Of a stretch of DNA of 64,000 bases, positions 39,023 to 46,298 are shown piece by piece. The stretch is from a virus. Under the pieces are notes generated by a model. It saw nothing but the letters and a program-made list of their open reading frames with translations. It did not search any database and was not told the origin of the DNA. The position numbers were made by a program, and so were the translations under genes. How positions within the stretch are numbered: position 1 is the stretch's first letter; every line of letters starts with the position of its first letter. The stretch is taken from positions 1 through 64,000 of the IMG/VR virus record IMGVR_UViG_3300029922_000007. One strand, 5' to 3'.

Positions 39023-39490
39023 TTACGTGTTACCTTGGAAGCCCCAATCAATACTTTTGAGCGTCTGAACAGGAGTAGCAGCATTCACTGAAGCTTCAGT
39101 AACAGCCGTACCATTTGCAATAGCAATTTCCTGAAAAACAGTGCCAGTGCGAGTAATTTCAAAGGCAGCGGTCGTATAATCAGCAGTCGTAGGGAATGGA
39201 GCGCCAGCGCTGTTCAGCTCATAAGCGAGTTGCGTCTGAGTAGGCGTGAAAGGGTAAGTCGTATTGCCAAAAATATCAGTCGTAGGATTGATATTCATCA
39301 AACGGATGAAGAGAACGGGCTGACCTTCAGCTTCGTTACCGCCATGGCTACCGAACAACTCGGGCCAGCCCATCGCGTCTTGCGCAGCACGCCAGGTGTT
39401 GATTCCGGCGCTATTCGCCATACGAAGAGAGAGACGGTCTTGAAGGTCGCGAGCGACGCCAATGGCATGATCAAGTGAGTAAAGGGCCAT
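39023..39490 (-). CDS. Head structural protein, 155 aa
   Basis: The first gene of the scaffold-capsid operon, with AAGGAGAA before the ATG. The N terminus is helical (SLDHAIGVARDLQDRLSLRMAN) and the remainder beta-rich (QPVLFIRLMNINPTTDIFGNTTYPF). It could be a decoration or vertex component or an assembly factor. It has a CAATCTTA-like box (GAATCTTA) about 85 bp upstream. Confidence 0.75.
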   Translation of the reverse strand: MALYSLDHAIGVARDLQDRLSLRMANSAGINTWRAAQDAMGWPELFGSHGGNEAEGQPVLFIRLMNINPTTDIFGNTTYPFTPTQTQLAYELNSAGAPFPTTADYTTAAFEITRTGTVFQEIAIANGTAVTEASVNAATPVQTLKSIDWGFQGNT

Positions 39491-39575
39491 GATAAATTCT
39501 CCTTAAAAATCTTATATTTAGTACTAAGTTGCCGCTTCTATCGATAAATGCGGCTTAACCAATTGGTTTCAAAGG

Positions 39576-39584
39576 TAAGATTCG
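39576..39584 (-). promoter_or_regulatory. CAATCTTA-type candidate late promoter (variant)
   Basis: CGAATCTTA on the minus strand differs from consensus by C to G in the second position. It is the only candidate upstream of the head structural, scaffold and capsid operon. A long leader of about 80 nt would precede 39490. Confidence 0.5.
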
Positions 39585-39678
39585 TATTACGAAAAAATAG
39601 TGTATGAAAACATATAGTTATTAGAAACAGTTTTAGTAATCAAAAAACAATCCCATGATATAGAACATTTGAATCGAG

Positions 39679-39687
39679 ACAATCTTA
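39679..39687 (+). promoter_or_regulatory. CAATCTTA-type candidate promoter at leaderless distance
   Basis: ACAATCTTA on the plus strand is followed by TCTAT and the ATG of the HNH gene at 39693, in the same context as the 36585 box on the other strand. Confidence 0.6.
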
Positions 39688-39692
39688 TCTAT

Positions 39693-40451
39693 ATGAAGAC
39701 CTGTACTAAATGTAAAGAAAACAAAGACTTAATCAAGTTCTCTAAACGCAAAAAGGCTATGGATGGCCGTAGAGAACATTGCAAGGAGTGCGAAAAGAAA
39801 ATTAAGCAAGAAAAAAGAGACGAAAAATGGAAACTCATGCTTATCGCGGATGAAGCCCGTTTAATTCGTGAGGAAAAACGTAAAAGCGATACCAAAAAGA
39901 AAATTGAAGAAAAAAGAAAACATGCCGAACTGGGAATAAGAATTTGTACGAAATGTAAGGAAATCAAGGACCTAAAAAGTTTTAAGAAAAGAAAGTTACG
40001 CCTGGTAGAAGGCCCTAAGCCTGGATTTGCCGCAATTTGTAAAAAATGCTATAGTAAAGAGCAAGTCCGTTATGCGAAGGAAAGAAAGAGGGTAGATCCC
40101 GCATTTAAACTTAAATGCAGCCTGAGAACTCGCATAACTAATATGATGGCCCAGTACGTAAAAACGGGAATAAAAGAGCCTAAATCCGGTTCCGCTGTGA
40201 GAGATTTAGGCTGCAGTATAGAAGATTTTTGTAAATATATCGAATCCCTATGGCAATCAGGTATGTCCTGGGATAACTACGGAAATAAGGAGGGGCAATG
40301 GAGTCTAGATCACATATTCCCACTTTCCAGGATCGATCTGACAGATAGAGAACAATTCTTAAGGGCAAATCACTATACTAACCTGCAGCCTATGTGGCAT
40401 ATTGAGAACATCATTAAAAGCGACAAACTCCTCTCCAATCTTATCTATTAG
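39693..40451 (+). CDS. HNH endonuclease with two zinc-finger motifs, 252 aa
   Basis: The start is at ATG 39693, directly behind the ACAATCTTA box; its first residues (MKTCTKCKENKD) match those of the other HNH paralogs. A second zinc-finger (CTKCKEIKDL, then CKKC) is near residue 85, suggesting domain duplication. The HNH-type site is WSLDHIFPLSRIDLTDREQF, then NLQPMW and NIIKSDK. It lies between the head operon and the protease gene. Intact mobile gene. Confidence 0.9.
   Translation: MKTCTKCKENKDLIKFSKRKKAMDGRREHCKECEKKIKQEKRDEKWKLMLIADEARLIREEKRKSDTKKKIEEKRKHAELGIRICTKCKEIKDLKSFKKRKLRLVEGPKPGFAAICKKCYSKEQVRYAKERKRVDPAFKLKCSLRTRITNMMAQYVKTGIKEPKSGSAVRDLGCSIEDFCKYIESLWQSGMSWDNYGNKEGQWSLDHIFPLSRIDLTDREQFLRANHYTNLQPMWHIENIIKSDKLLSNLIY
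40435..40443 (+). promoter_or_regulatory. CAATCTTA-type candidate late promoter
   Basis: CCAATCTTA on the plus strand is 18 bp before the ATG of the prohead protease, followed by TTAGAGGTATTTTT. It lies inside the 3' end of the HNH gene. This plus-strand copy upstream of a plus-strand head gene shows that the box is oriented with transcription. Confidence 0.7.
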
Positions 40452-40461
40452 AGGTATTTTT

Positions 40462-41886
40462 ATGTCGACGTTTATTCATGGTTGCGCTTCAGTCCAATCT
40501 ATTGATACTGCTAGTGAAATCGTAGATATTCGTGGGCTAGACATAACCTCTCTTGCTCGCAGTGGAATTTTGAACTTTGAGCACGATCAAGGCAAAGACG
40601 CTGAGGGTAAGCTTATTACCATTAAGCTTCCGGCCCAAATTGTCGGAAAAATCCTTAAGGCTAAGAAGCTCTTTAGTTCCAGCGACTGCACCACCCCCAG
40701 CGAAACATACTTCTGGAACAAAACTAAAATCCCATTTGTTTATATTTTGGCCGAACTCCTAGATGATTATTGCGATAGCGCCAGGGAATGTGCCGGTAAG
40801 TTTAAATACAGCAAAGACCGTCCAGACCTACAGGCCATTTTAGGTTTCTCAGTTGAGGGCTCAGAGCTACCAGGATCCAGGGTCAATAAGATTTTGATTG
40901 GCAGGTCTATTGCTCGTAAGGTCACGTTGACTTCTACCCCAGCAAACCATATGTGTATAGCCGAAATATACGATGAGGCCATGGATTCTGCGGTAAAAGA
41001 TGAGTTTGAATCCCTATTTCGATCCGAACAAGAAGCGGTTACATTATTTAAATCGGACGAAGGCTCTAGACTTTACGATCAGTTCTTGCTTAAAAAAGAA
41101 ATCGATTTCAAACATACTCCAAAATTCGGCCCCATTAGTTCAGTAGCTAAGATGCCGGGCATTCCTATTGGGCAGACTAAAAGCGGCAAAGATGTAATGA
41201 GCCATCTCAAGCCTAACGACTATAAGGGTTGGTCTACTCAAGACCACAGAGACGCTGGGAATATTCACTATTCTAACGCTGAAGCTGGTAAGGGGGTTCC
41301 AGGTGCTACCCATTTTGATAGCGCTAAAAGGCACTTAGCTTTTGCTAACAAAAGTGAACCCATGGCTAAGGGAGAAGATCTTAAAAAAGACGCTAACATG
41401 GCCGCTCCTCCAGCTGAACCAAATGCTGCTAATGCTCAATCTATGCAAAATGGAGGTACATCTGGCGGGACATCTTTTAGTCAAGCTATGTCCAATCTCT
41501 CAAGCGGACTCGGGCTTAGCAAAAAAGATAAATCGAAACAAAAACCTCTTCAGAAGGCCGTAGAGGCTGGAAGTTATAATGCAGCTCCTTCCTCATTAGT
41601 TAATGGCGCAGCTTATCAGGTTGAAGGGCTTTCTTCAAAGCAAGCAAAGACTGGAGCTGAAGATCACAATTTTCAGGGCACCAAGAAAAAGACTGATTGG
41701 AATAAGCGCTCTAAGGACGAGTACGAGCGTTGGCCTCAAAGAGAAGCTTTTGAGAAGTTTATGTCTGCTAGGATGCCTCATCTTGCTCTTGGAGAGATCA
41801 AGGCTGTTGGCCGCGCTCTGGCCCTAAGTAAGTCTTTAGATCTAGAGAGATCCTTAATTCTACTTGTTGACAAAAAACGTAAATAG
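40462..41886 (+). CDS. Prohead protease with scaffold-like C-terminal region, 474 aa
   Basis: The N-terminal 200 residues follow the S78-type prohead protease plan: His41 in LNFEHDQG, Ser130 in ILGFSVEG and a KVTLTSTPAN loop before the C-terminal strand. The C-terminal half is low in complexity with KSE/KGE motifs. It contains KAVEAGSYNAAPSSLVNGAA at 41554-41613, extended to 41631, nearly identical to the capsid N terminus. A role as protease plus core protein that is itself cleaved is likely. GAGGTATTTTT precedes the ATG. Confidence 0.88.
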   Translation: MSTFIHGCASVQSIDTASEIVDIRGLDITSLARSGILNFEHDQGKDAEGKLITIKLPAQIVGKILKAKKLFSSSDCTTPSETYFWNKTKIPFVYILAELLDDYCDSARECAGKFKYSKDRPDLQAILGFSVEGSELPGSRVNKILIGRSIARKVTLTSTPANHMCIAEIYDEAMDSAVKDEFESLFRSEQEAVTLFKSDEGSRLYDQFLLKKEIDFKHTPKFGPISSVAKMPGIPIGQTKSGKDVMSHLKPNDYKGWSTQDHRDAGNIHYSNAEAGKGVPGATHFDSAKRHLAFANKSEPMAKGEDLKKDANMAAPPAEPNAANAQSMQNGGTSGGTSFSQAMSNLSSGLGLSKKDKSKQKPLQKAVEAGSYNAAPSSLVNGAAYQVEGLSSKQAKTGAEDHNFQGTKKKTDWNKRSKDEYERWPQREAFEKFMSARMPHLALGEIKAVGRALALSKSLDLERSLILLVDKKRK

Positions 41887-41891
41887 TTCTA

Positions 41892-41900
41892 TGATATAAC
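41892..41900 (+). promoter_or_regulatory. TGATATAAC -10-like box at leaderless distance
   Basis: TGATATAAC on the plus strand is followed by CATATT and the ATG of the GIY-YIG gene at 41907. Confidence 0.5.
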
Positions 41901-41906
41901 CATATT

Positions 41907-42599
41907 ATGTTGATTTACATGATAACCAATAAAATAAGCGGAAATCGATATATCGGACAAACAGTCCAAAGGTTGGAGAAGCGATGGTGCCAACATTGCA
42001 ATCTGACTCCCAACTCTAAACACAGAAATATGCCTATTGTGAGAGCCATCCAAAAGTATGGCAGGGAGAACTTTGAAATCAAAGTATTGGCTAGATGCGC
42101 CTCTATTGAAGAAATGAATCACAGAGAAGAATACTACATCAAGATATTCAACACGTTATCTCCCAATGGGTATAATTTGGACAGCGGTGGTAAAAATAGA
42201 AGGACCCATCAATCAACCAAAGACAAGCTGTCTAAGATACACAAGGGAAGGCCGGGGAAAGCACCCTCTCAAGAAACCAGAGATAAAATAGCCAAGGCTA
42301 ATTTTGGTAAAAAGTGCTCGAAGAAAACTCGAAATAAAATGTCTGAGTCTAGATCTGGGTCGAACAATCCTAATTTTGGCGGCAAATCCGTTACGGAAAA
42401 ACAAAGGCAGGCATTAAGAGAGTATAGTACGGGAAGACCCTCTCCTAGACGTAAGAAAGTACTTTGCGTTACAACTGGAACAGTTTATCCATTTCTTATG
42501 GAAGCCGCTAAAGTATTGGGAATAAATTTTCAGGCAATTGCTAGAGTTTGTAGCGGCGAAAGACCTCACACGCACGGACTAATTTTTAAGTATATTTAG
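41907..42599 (+). CDS. GIY-YIG homing endonuclease with NUMOD repeats, 230 aa
   Basis: The GIY-YIG domain is at residues 1-90 (IYMITNKISGNRYIGQT; metal-binding Glu in NHREEYYIKIF). NUMOD3-type repeats follow (STKDKLSKIHKG, SQETRDKIAKANFG, and similar), with a C-terminal NUMOD1-like segment (PFLMEAAKVLGINFQAIARVCSG). It is the only GIY-YIG gene on the plus strand, following the protease gene. Intact. Confidence 0.93.
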   Translation: MLIYMITNKISGNRYIGQTVQRLEKRWCQHCNLTPNSKHRNMPIVRAIQKYGRENFEIKVLARCASIEEMNHREEYYIKIFNTLSPNGYNLDSGGKNRRTHQSTKDKLSKIHKGRPGKAPSQETRDKIAKANFGKKCSKKTRNKMSESRSGSNNPNFGGKSVTEKQRQALREYSTGRPSPRRKKVLCVTTGTVYPFLMEAAKVLGINFQAIARVCSGERPHTHGLIFKYI

Positions 42600-42637
42600 T
42601 TCTTTACTTCCTAGCCGTCTTACCATATAGTCTTAGA

Positions 42638-42753
42638 TGTAGCGGGTGTACTACAGGGTAACACCCCATCCAAGGATAGGGTTCGAAACCGATTCCAGAG
42701 CGCTATTACTGCCAAGGATTCTTGGCGGGTAAGTGTTTTAGCGGCCCGCTACA
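42638..42753 (+). ncRNA. Structured leader RNA, tRNA-like closing stem
   Basis: A 9-bp exact stem (TGTAGCGGG with CCCGCTACA) closes a 116-nt region just before the ribosome-binding site of 42770-42988. Inside are a GCCAAG/CTTGGC hairpin, a GGGTGT/ACACCC hairpin competing with the closing stem, and a GGTTCGAAACC hairpin resembling a T arm. The 5' part (GCGGGTGTACTACAGGGTAA) recalls a tRNA-Gly. It does not fold as a full tRNA, so a decayed tRNA or a cis-regulatory RNA are the options. Confidence 0.5.
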
Positions 42754-42769
42754 TTTTAAAAGGAATCTT

Positions 42770-42988
42770 ATGCCTAAAGCTATCTTGGAATTCAATCTCC
42801 CCGAAGAACGCCATGAATTCGAAACAGCCTCAAATGGCCAAAACTACCTATCCGCCCTCCATGATCTCGATAACTACTTGCGTTCTAAGCTCAAGTATGA
42901 AGAATTGCCAGATCAAGTTAGGGAAGCTTTGCAATCCACTAGGGATGAGCTTCACGCTATTTTGCTTGATAATGGTGTAGAGATTTAA
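42770..42988 (+). CDS. Conserved phage-type hypothetical protein, 72 aa
   Basis: The ATG at 42770 has AAAAGGAAT upstream; the frame to 42722 runs into the structured leader and is not used. The pattern KAILEFNLPEERHEFE...YLSALHDLDNYLRSKLKYEELP and C-terminal LHAILLDNGVEI is that of a family of small proteins common in phage genomes, of unknown function. It sits between the leader element and the NAD cassette. Confidence 0.8.
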   Translation: MPKAILEFNLPEERHEFETASNGQNYLSALHDLDNYLRSKLKYEELPDQVREALQSTRDELHAILLDNGVEI

Positions 42989-43013
42989 TTTGTTCTTGCT
43001 ATTCTATTCGACA

Positions 43014-43022
43014 TGATATAAT
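43014..43022 (+). promoter_or_regulatory. TGATATAAT extended -10 promoter of the NAD cassette
   Basis: TGATATAAT is a full extended -10 element; the best -35 match upstream is weak (TTCTTG, 18 bp away). The overlapping ATAATCTTA also resembles the late box, so the promoter may serve more than one polymerase form. Transcription would start near 43029, producing a leader of about 70 nt. Confidence 0.65.
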
Positions 43023-43033
43023 CTTAGTTGTAA

Positions 43034-43094
43034 GGCAGGTTTGAGTTAGTATCCTTGATTGACGTGGATACGGCTTAGACCTAGATAAGGAGCC
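43034..43094 (+). promoter_or_regulatory. Structured 5' leader of the NAD cassette (riboswitch or attenuator candidate)
   Basis: AGGTTTGAG (43037-43045) pairs over nine positions, two of them G-U, with CTTAGACCT (43074-43082). Inside it GTATCC (43049-43054) pairs with GGATAC (43066-43071) around an 11-nt loop. GGC at 43034 can pair with GCC at 43092, next to the TAAGGAG ribosome-binding site, so folding could control translation of the first gene. No known NAD riboswitch consensus is recognised by eye. Confidence 0.6.
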
Positions 43095-43097
43095 CCC

Positions 43098-43865
43098 ATG
43101 CTATACTTAAACGGTCTTCCCGTTCCCACCACTATGTTTTCAGACAATACCTCTCAGGTCTGGAAGCTCCCCGAAGAAATCCTCACTACAACCAATTTTG
43201 CTCATGTAACTTGGGAGTTTAGCAATGAAGGTGAATTCCTTCAACTTGCTCAACTTAAGTTGCTCCTAGATCATTACGATTTTAGGACAGTACTCAGACT
43301 TCCCTATCTTCCTTATGGTCGCCAAGATAAGGAGCCTAGCAATACCGCTACATTTGCTCTTTATGCCTTCGCTGAACTTCTCAACCATCTTGGGTTCGAG
43401 GAAGTTATCTGCATGGACCCACATAGTTCTGTGGCCGAGGAGCTTATCTATAATTTTAAAGCTATTTACCCTGTAGATAAGATCTATGAGGTCGCAAAGC
43501 TTGTAGAAGCAAACCTTTTCTGTTATCCAGATGCTGGCGCTTTCGAGAAATATATCAATCTGCTTAAGGGTGGCCATATCTATGGTGAGAAGGTTCGAGA
43601 TCAGCTCACCGGCAACATTACAAGCTATAAACTGATTGGAACGCCTATCGGAACTGTTCTCATAGTGGACGATATTTGTGATGGCGGTATGACATTTAAA
43701 CTTTTGGCCAAAGACCTACTGGCTGCGGGTGCAAAGAGCGTGGTGCTCTTCGTGACTCATGGGATCTTTTCGAAGGGAACTAGAACTCTCTTCGAATCGG
43801 GTATCCAACGGATTTTCACTCACGCTGGTGAAGTAAGTGAACGTCAAGGCACAATTCAAATATAG
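43098..43865 (+). CDS. Prs-like pyrophosphokinase (PRPP- or ADPR-pyrophosphate synthetase), 255 aa
   Basis: The enzyme shows LPYLPYGRQDK and DPHS motifs of ribose-phosphate pyrophosphokinases, and a PRPP-binding loop VLIVDDICDGGMTF near the C terminus. It is shorter than host Prs (about 310 aa). It is 10 bp from a NAMPT-like gene. In phage NARP1 pathways the first enzyme (Adps) belongs to this same family but pyrophosphorylates ADP-ribose. PRPP synthesis for a normal NAMPT is the alternative. TAAGGAG ribosome-binding site lies in a structured leader. Confidence 0.88.
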   Translation: MLYLNGLPVPTTMFSDNTSQVWKLPEEILTTTNFAHVTWEFSNEGEFLQLAQLKLLLDHYDFRTVLRLPYLPYGRQDKEPSNTATFALYAFAELLNHLGFEEVICMDPHSSVAEELIYNFKAIYPVDKIYEVAKLVEANLFCYPDAGAFEKYINLLKGGHIYGEKVRDQLTGNITSYKLIGTPIGTVLIVDDICDGGMTFKLLAKDLLAAGAKSVVLFVTHGIFSKGTRTLFESGIQRIFTHAGEVSERQGTIQI

Positions 43866-43875
43866 GATATTATAT

Positions 43876-45348
43876 ATGAAAAATCTGAACGCAATGTTGT
43901 TGGCCGATTTCTATAAGGTTAGTCATAAAAATATGTACCCGGTTGGTACCGAAGTGGTGTTTTCAACTTGGACCCCTCGTGCTAGCCGTATGAAAGGCGT
44001 TGACGAAGTGGTAGCCTTTGGTCAGCAAGCTTTCATCAAGGAATTTTTGATCGATTTCTTCAATCTGAATTTTTTCCACCAAGCTAAGGCCGACGTAGTT
44101 AAAGAATATTCCAGAATTATCAAGAATACTCTAGGGGTTGCTAATCCAGAGACAAAGCATATCGAAGAGCTGCATGATCTTGGGTACCTTCCTCTTTTGA
44201 TTAAATCTGTCCCAGAAGGGACTTTGGTACCTTTGCGGGTTCCAATGATGACCATTCAAAACACCGATAAGCGCTTCTTTTGGCTTACCAATTTTGTTGA
44301 GAGCTTGGCTTCCTGCCAGCTTTGGCAGCCTTCGACTTCAGCAACTATTGCTGGAGAATATCGGAAGATCTTGGATGAAGCTTCTCTGAAAACGGTTGGA
44401 AATACTGATTTCGTTCCCTTCCAAGGGCATGATTTTAGCTTTCGCGGTATGTCTTCCCTTCAGTCTGCAATGTCGAGTGGGATGGGGCACCTCCTCTCCT
44501 TCGTTGGTACGGACACGATTCCCGCCATTCAGGCCGCAGAATACTACTATGGAGCCAATGTTGAAAAAGAGTTGGTTGGGACATCGATTCCAGCCACCGA
44601 GCACTCTATCCAATGTAGCTACGGTAATGACTTGGAATACCTGACTCAAATGATGTCCGTAGTACATCCTTCGGGCTTCGTGTCCATTGTTTCCGATGGG
44701 TATGATTTCTGGGATGTTATCGGTAGGGTTATTCCAGCCCTTAAAGACAAAATCATGGCTCGTGATGGCCGTGTTGTCATTCGACCTGATTCCGGTGACC
44801 CAGTTAAGATCGTTTGTGGTGATCCAGATGCACCTAAGGGTAGTTTGGAGTATAAGGGCGCAGTCGAAGCCCTTTGGGATATCTTCGGAGGCACTGAAAC
44901 CGGAAAAGGATATAAAGTCCTCGATTCTCACATTGGCCTGATCTATGGAGACGCCATCACCCTTTTTAGGGCTAAAGATATTGTAACTAAGTTGGCTGAA
45001 AAAGGATTCGCTTCCATTAACGTGGTTTTTGGGATTGGGTCGTATACCTATCAGTACAATACTCGTGATACCTTCGGATTTGCTCTCAAGAGCACTTTAT
45101 GTGTCATAAATGGCGTTGAAAAGCAGATCTTCAAAGACCCAAAGACTGATGATGGAATCAAAAAATCTCAAAAAGGTAAGGTTCATGTCTACAAAAGTGG
45201 CGGAAAGATTACCTTTAGCGATGGCCACGACCTAAATTCGGAGCTTTCAACGGATCTCTTGCAACCCATCTTCAAAGATGGTAAGCTGGTCCGAGAAGAA
45301 AGTTTCGCTCAAGTCAGGGCAAAACTTAAGGAGAACGCAAATGGGTGA
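43876..45348 (+). CDS. NAMPT-like nicotinamide (ADP-ribosyl or phosphoribosyl) transferase, 490 aa
   Basis: The full-length size equals that of NAMPT (about 490 aa), with conserved segments HDFSFRGMSSLQSA, FVGTDTIPAI, PATEHS, VIRPDSGDPV and IYGDAIT. NAMPT makes NMN from nicotinamide and PRPP; its NARP1 relative (Namat) joins nicotinamide to ADPR-pyrophosphate to make NAD+. No NadM/NadR-type adenylyltransferase gene is found beside it, which fits the Namat version slightly better. The start is at ATG 43876 rather than the longer frame; its end overlaps the NADAR gene by 8 bp. Confidence 0.92.
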   Translation: MKNLNAMLLADFYKVSHKNMYPVGTEVVFSTWTPRASRMKGVDEVVAFGQQAFIKEFLIDFFNLNFFHQAKADVVKEYSRIIKNTLGVANPETKHIEELHDLGYLPLLIKSVPEGTLVPLRVPMMTIQNTDKRFFWLTNFVESLASCQLWQPSTSATIAGEYRKILDEASLKTVGNTDFVPFQGHDFSFRGMSSLQSAMSSGMGHLLSFVGTDTIPAIQAAEYYYGANVEKELVGTSIPATEHSIQCSYGNDLEYLTQMMSVVHPSGFVSIVSDGYDFWDVIGRVIPALKDKIMARDGRVVIRPDSGDPVKIVCGDPDAPKGSLEYKGAVEALWDIFGGTETGKGYKVLDSHIGLIYGDAITLFRAKDIVTKLAEKGFASINVVFGIGSYTYQYNTRDTFGFALKSTLCVINGVEKQIFKDPKTDDGIKKSQKGKVHVYKSGGKITFSDGHDLNSELSTDLLQPIFKDGKLVREESFAQVRAKLKENANG

Positions 45349-45823
45349 TGAAAAGTTTCATTTTTTCTACGGTGGACCCTTTAGCCAATGGTATAGGAGC
45401 GTATTTGAGATCGATGGAGTAAAGTATAACTGTGCAGAACAGTATATGATGGCTATGAAGGCCACTTATTTCAATGATACGGACGCCTTAGCCAAGATCA
45501 TGAAAGCTCATGACCCTTCTACCCAAAAAGCAACCGGTAGGATGGTTAAGAACTTTGACGCAGAGTCTTGGGATGCTGTGTCTAGAGGGTTCGTTTATAA
45601 GGCCAATATGGCTAAGTTCGCAACTCCTTATTTGAAGGAATTTATTCTTTCTACCCATAATGAGGAAATTGTTGAAGCCAGCCCTGTAGACCGTATTTGG
45701 GGTATCGGGCTGTCTGAAAGAGATCCTGACCGATTCGATAAATCAAAGTGGCGTGGCAAAAATTGGCTTGGTGAAGTTTTGATGAAAGTCAGGGAAGACT
45801 TGAGATCTGGAGCTAAAAGCTAA
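45341..45823 (+). CDS. NADAR (YbiA-like) family protein, 160 aa
   Basis: The pattern FFYGGPFSQWY, YNCAEQYMMAMKATYFND, AKIMKAHDPSTQKATGRMVKNF, DRIWGIG and KNWLGEVLM is that of the NADAR/YbiA family (N-glycosidases; some remove ADP-ribose from guanine in DNA, others act on riboflavin intermediates). It starts 8 bp inside the end of the NAMPT-like gene behind AAGGAGAA, so the two are translationally coupled. Reversal of DarT2-like or other ADP-ribosylation marks is a plausible job. Confidence 0.9.
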   Translation: MGDEKFHFFYGGPFSQWYRSVFEIDGVKYNCAEQYMMAMKATYFNDTDALAKIMKAHDPSTQKATGRMVKNFDAESWDAVSRGFVYKANMAKFATPYLKEFILSTHNEEIVEASPVDRIWGIGLSERDPDRFDKSKWRGKNWLGEVLMKVREDLRSGAKS

Positions 45824-45824
45824 C

Positions 45825-46298
45825 ATGAAGGTCATTAAGTCTCCACAGGCATTCCCTAAAAAAGTCTTTAAGGCCTATCGAACTCCATCTGTATTTCTAG
45901 CCGGAAGCATTGAAATGGGTAAAGCCGTTGATTGGCAGACTCGTGTAACTAACGAACTATCCGAAGAGAACGTCCTCATTTTGAATCCCCGAAGGGACGA
46001 TTGGGATTCTTCGTGGGAGCAAAAAATAGAGAATGCTCAATTCAAGCAACAGGTGGAATGGGAACTTGACGCGCTAGAGTATGCCGATTGGATCCTGATG
46101 TATTTTGATCCTAGTACTAAGTCCCCTATTTCGCTGCTGGAACTCGGCCTATTTGCTGAAACTGGAAAATTAATTGTATGCTGTCCAGAAGGCTTTTGGC
46201 GTAAAGGTAACGTTGACATAGTTTGCGAAAAATATGGAGTGCCTCAAGTTGACAGTATTGAAGAGCTAATTGAAAATCTTATAGGAGAACTAGAGTAA
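45825..46298 (+). CDS. Nucleoside 2-deoxyribosyltransferase-like protein, 157 aa
   Basis: The motif set VFLAGSIEMG, LILNPRRDDWDSSW, QQVEWELDALEYADWILMYFDP, SPISLLELGLFAETG and CCPEGFWRKGNVDIVC matches the nucleoside 2-deoxyribosyltransferase-like family (PF15891 type). These transfer or hydrolyse N-glycosidic bonds; in this company the substrate may be an NAD-related or ADP-ribosyl nucleotide. It starts 1 bp after the NADAR stop and overlaps the macrodomain gene by 1 bp (TAATG). Confidence 0.85.
   Translation: MKVIKSPQAFPKKVFKAYRTPSVFLAGSIEMGKAVDWQTRVTNELSEENVLILNPRRDDWDSSWEQKIENAQFKQQVEWELDALEYADWILMYFDPSTKSPISLLELGLFAETGKLIVCCPEGFWRKGNVDIVCEKYGVPQVDSIEELIENLIGELE

Noticed and set aside
41887-41906. 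Group I intron or intein boundary around the mobile genes
   Set aside because: All neighbouring genes are intact and none is split, so the nucleases are free-standing.
43098-43865. Host-type housekeeping Prs
   Set aside because: Much shorter than cellular Prs, and its linkage to NAMPT-like, NADAR and macrodomain genes points to a phage NAD pathway; plain PRPP synthesis is still possible and is noted in the entry.
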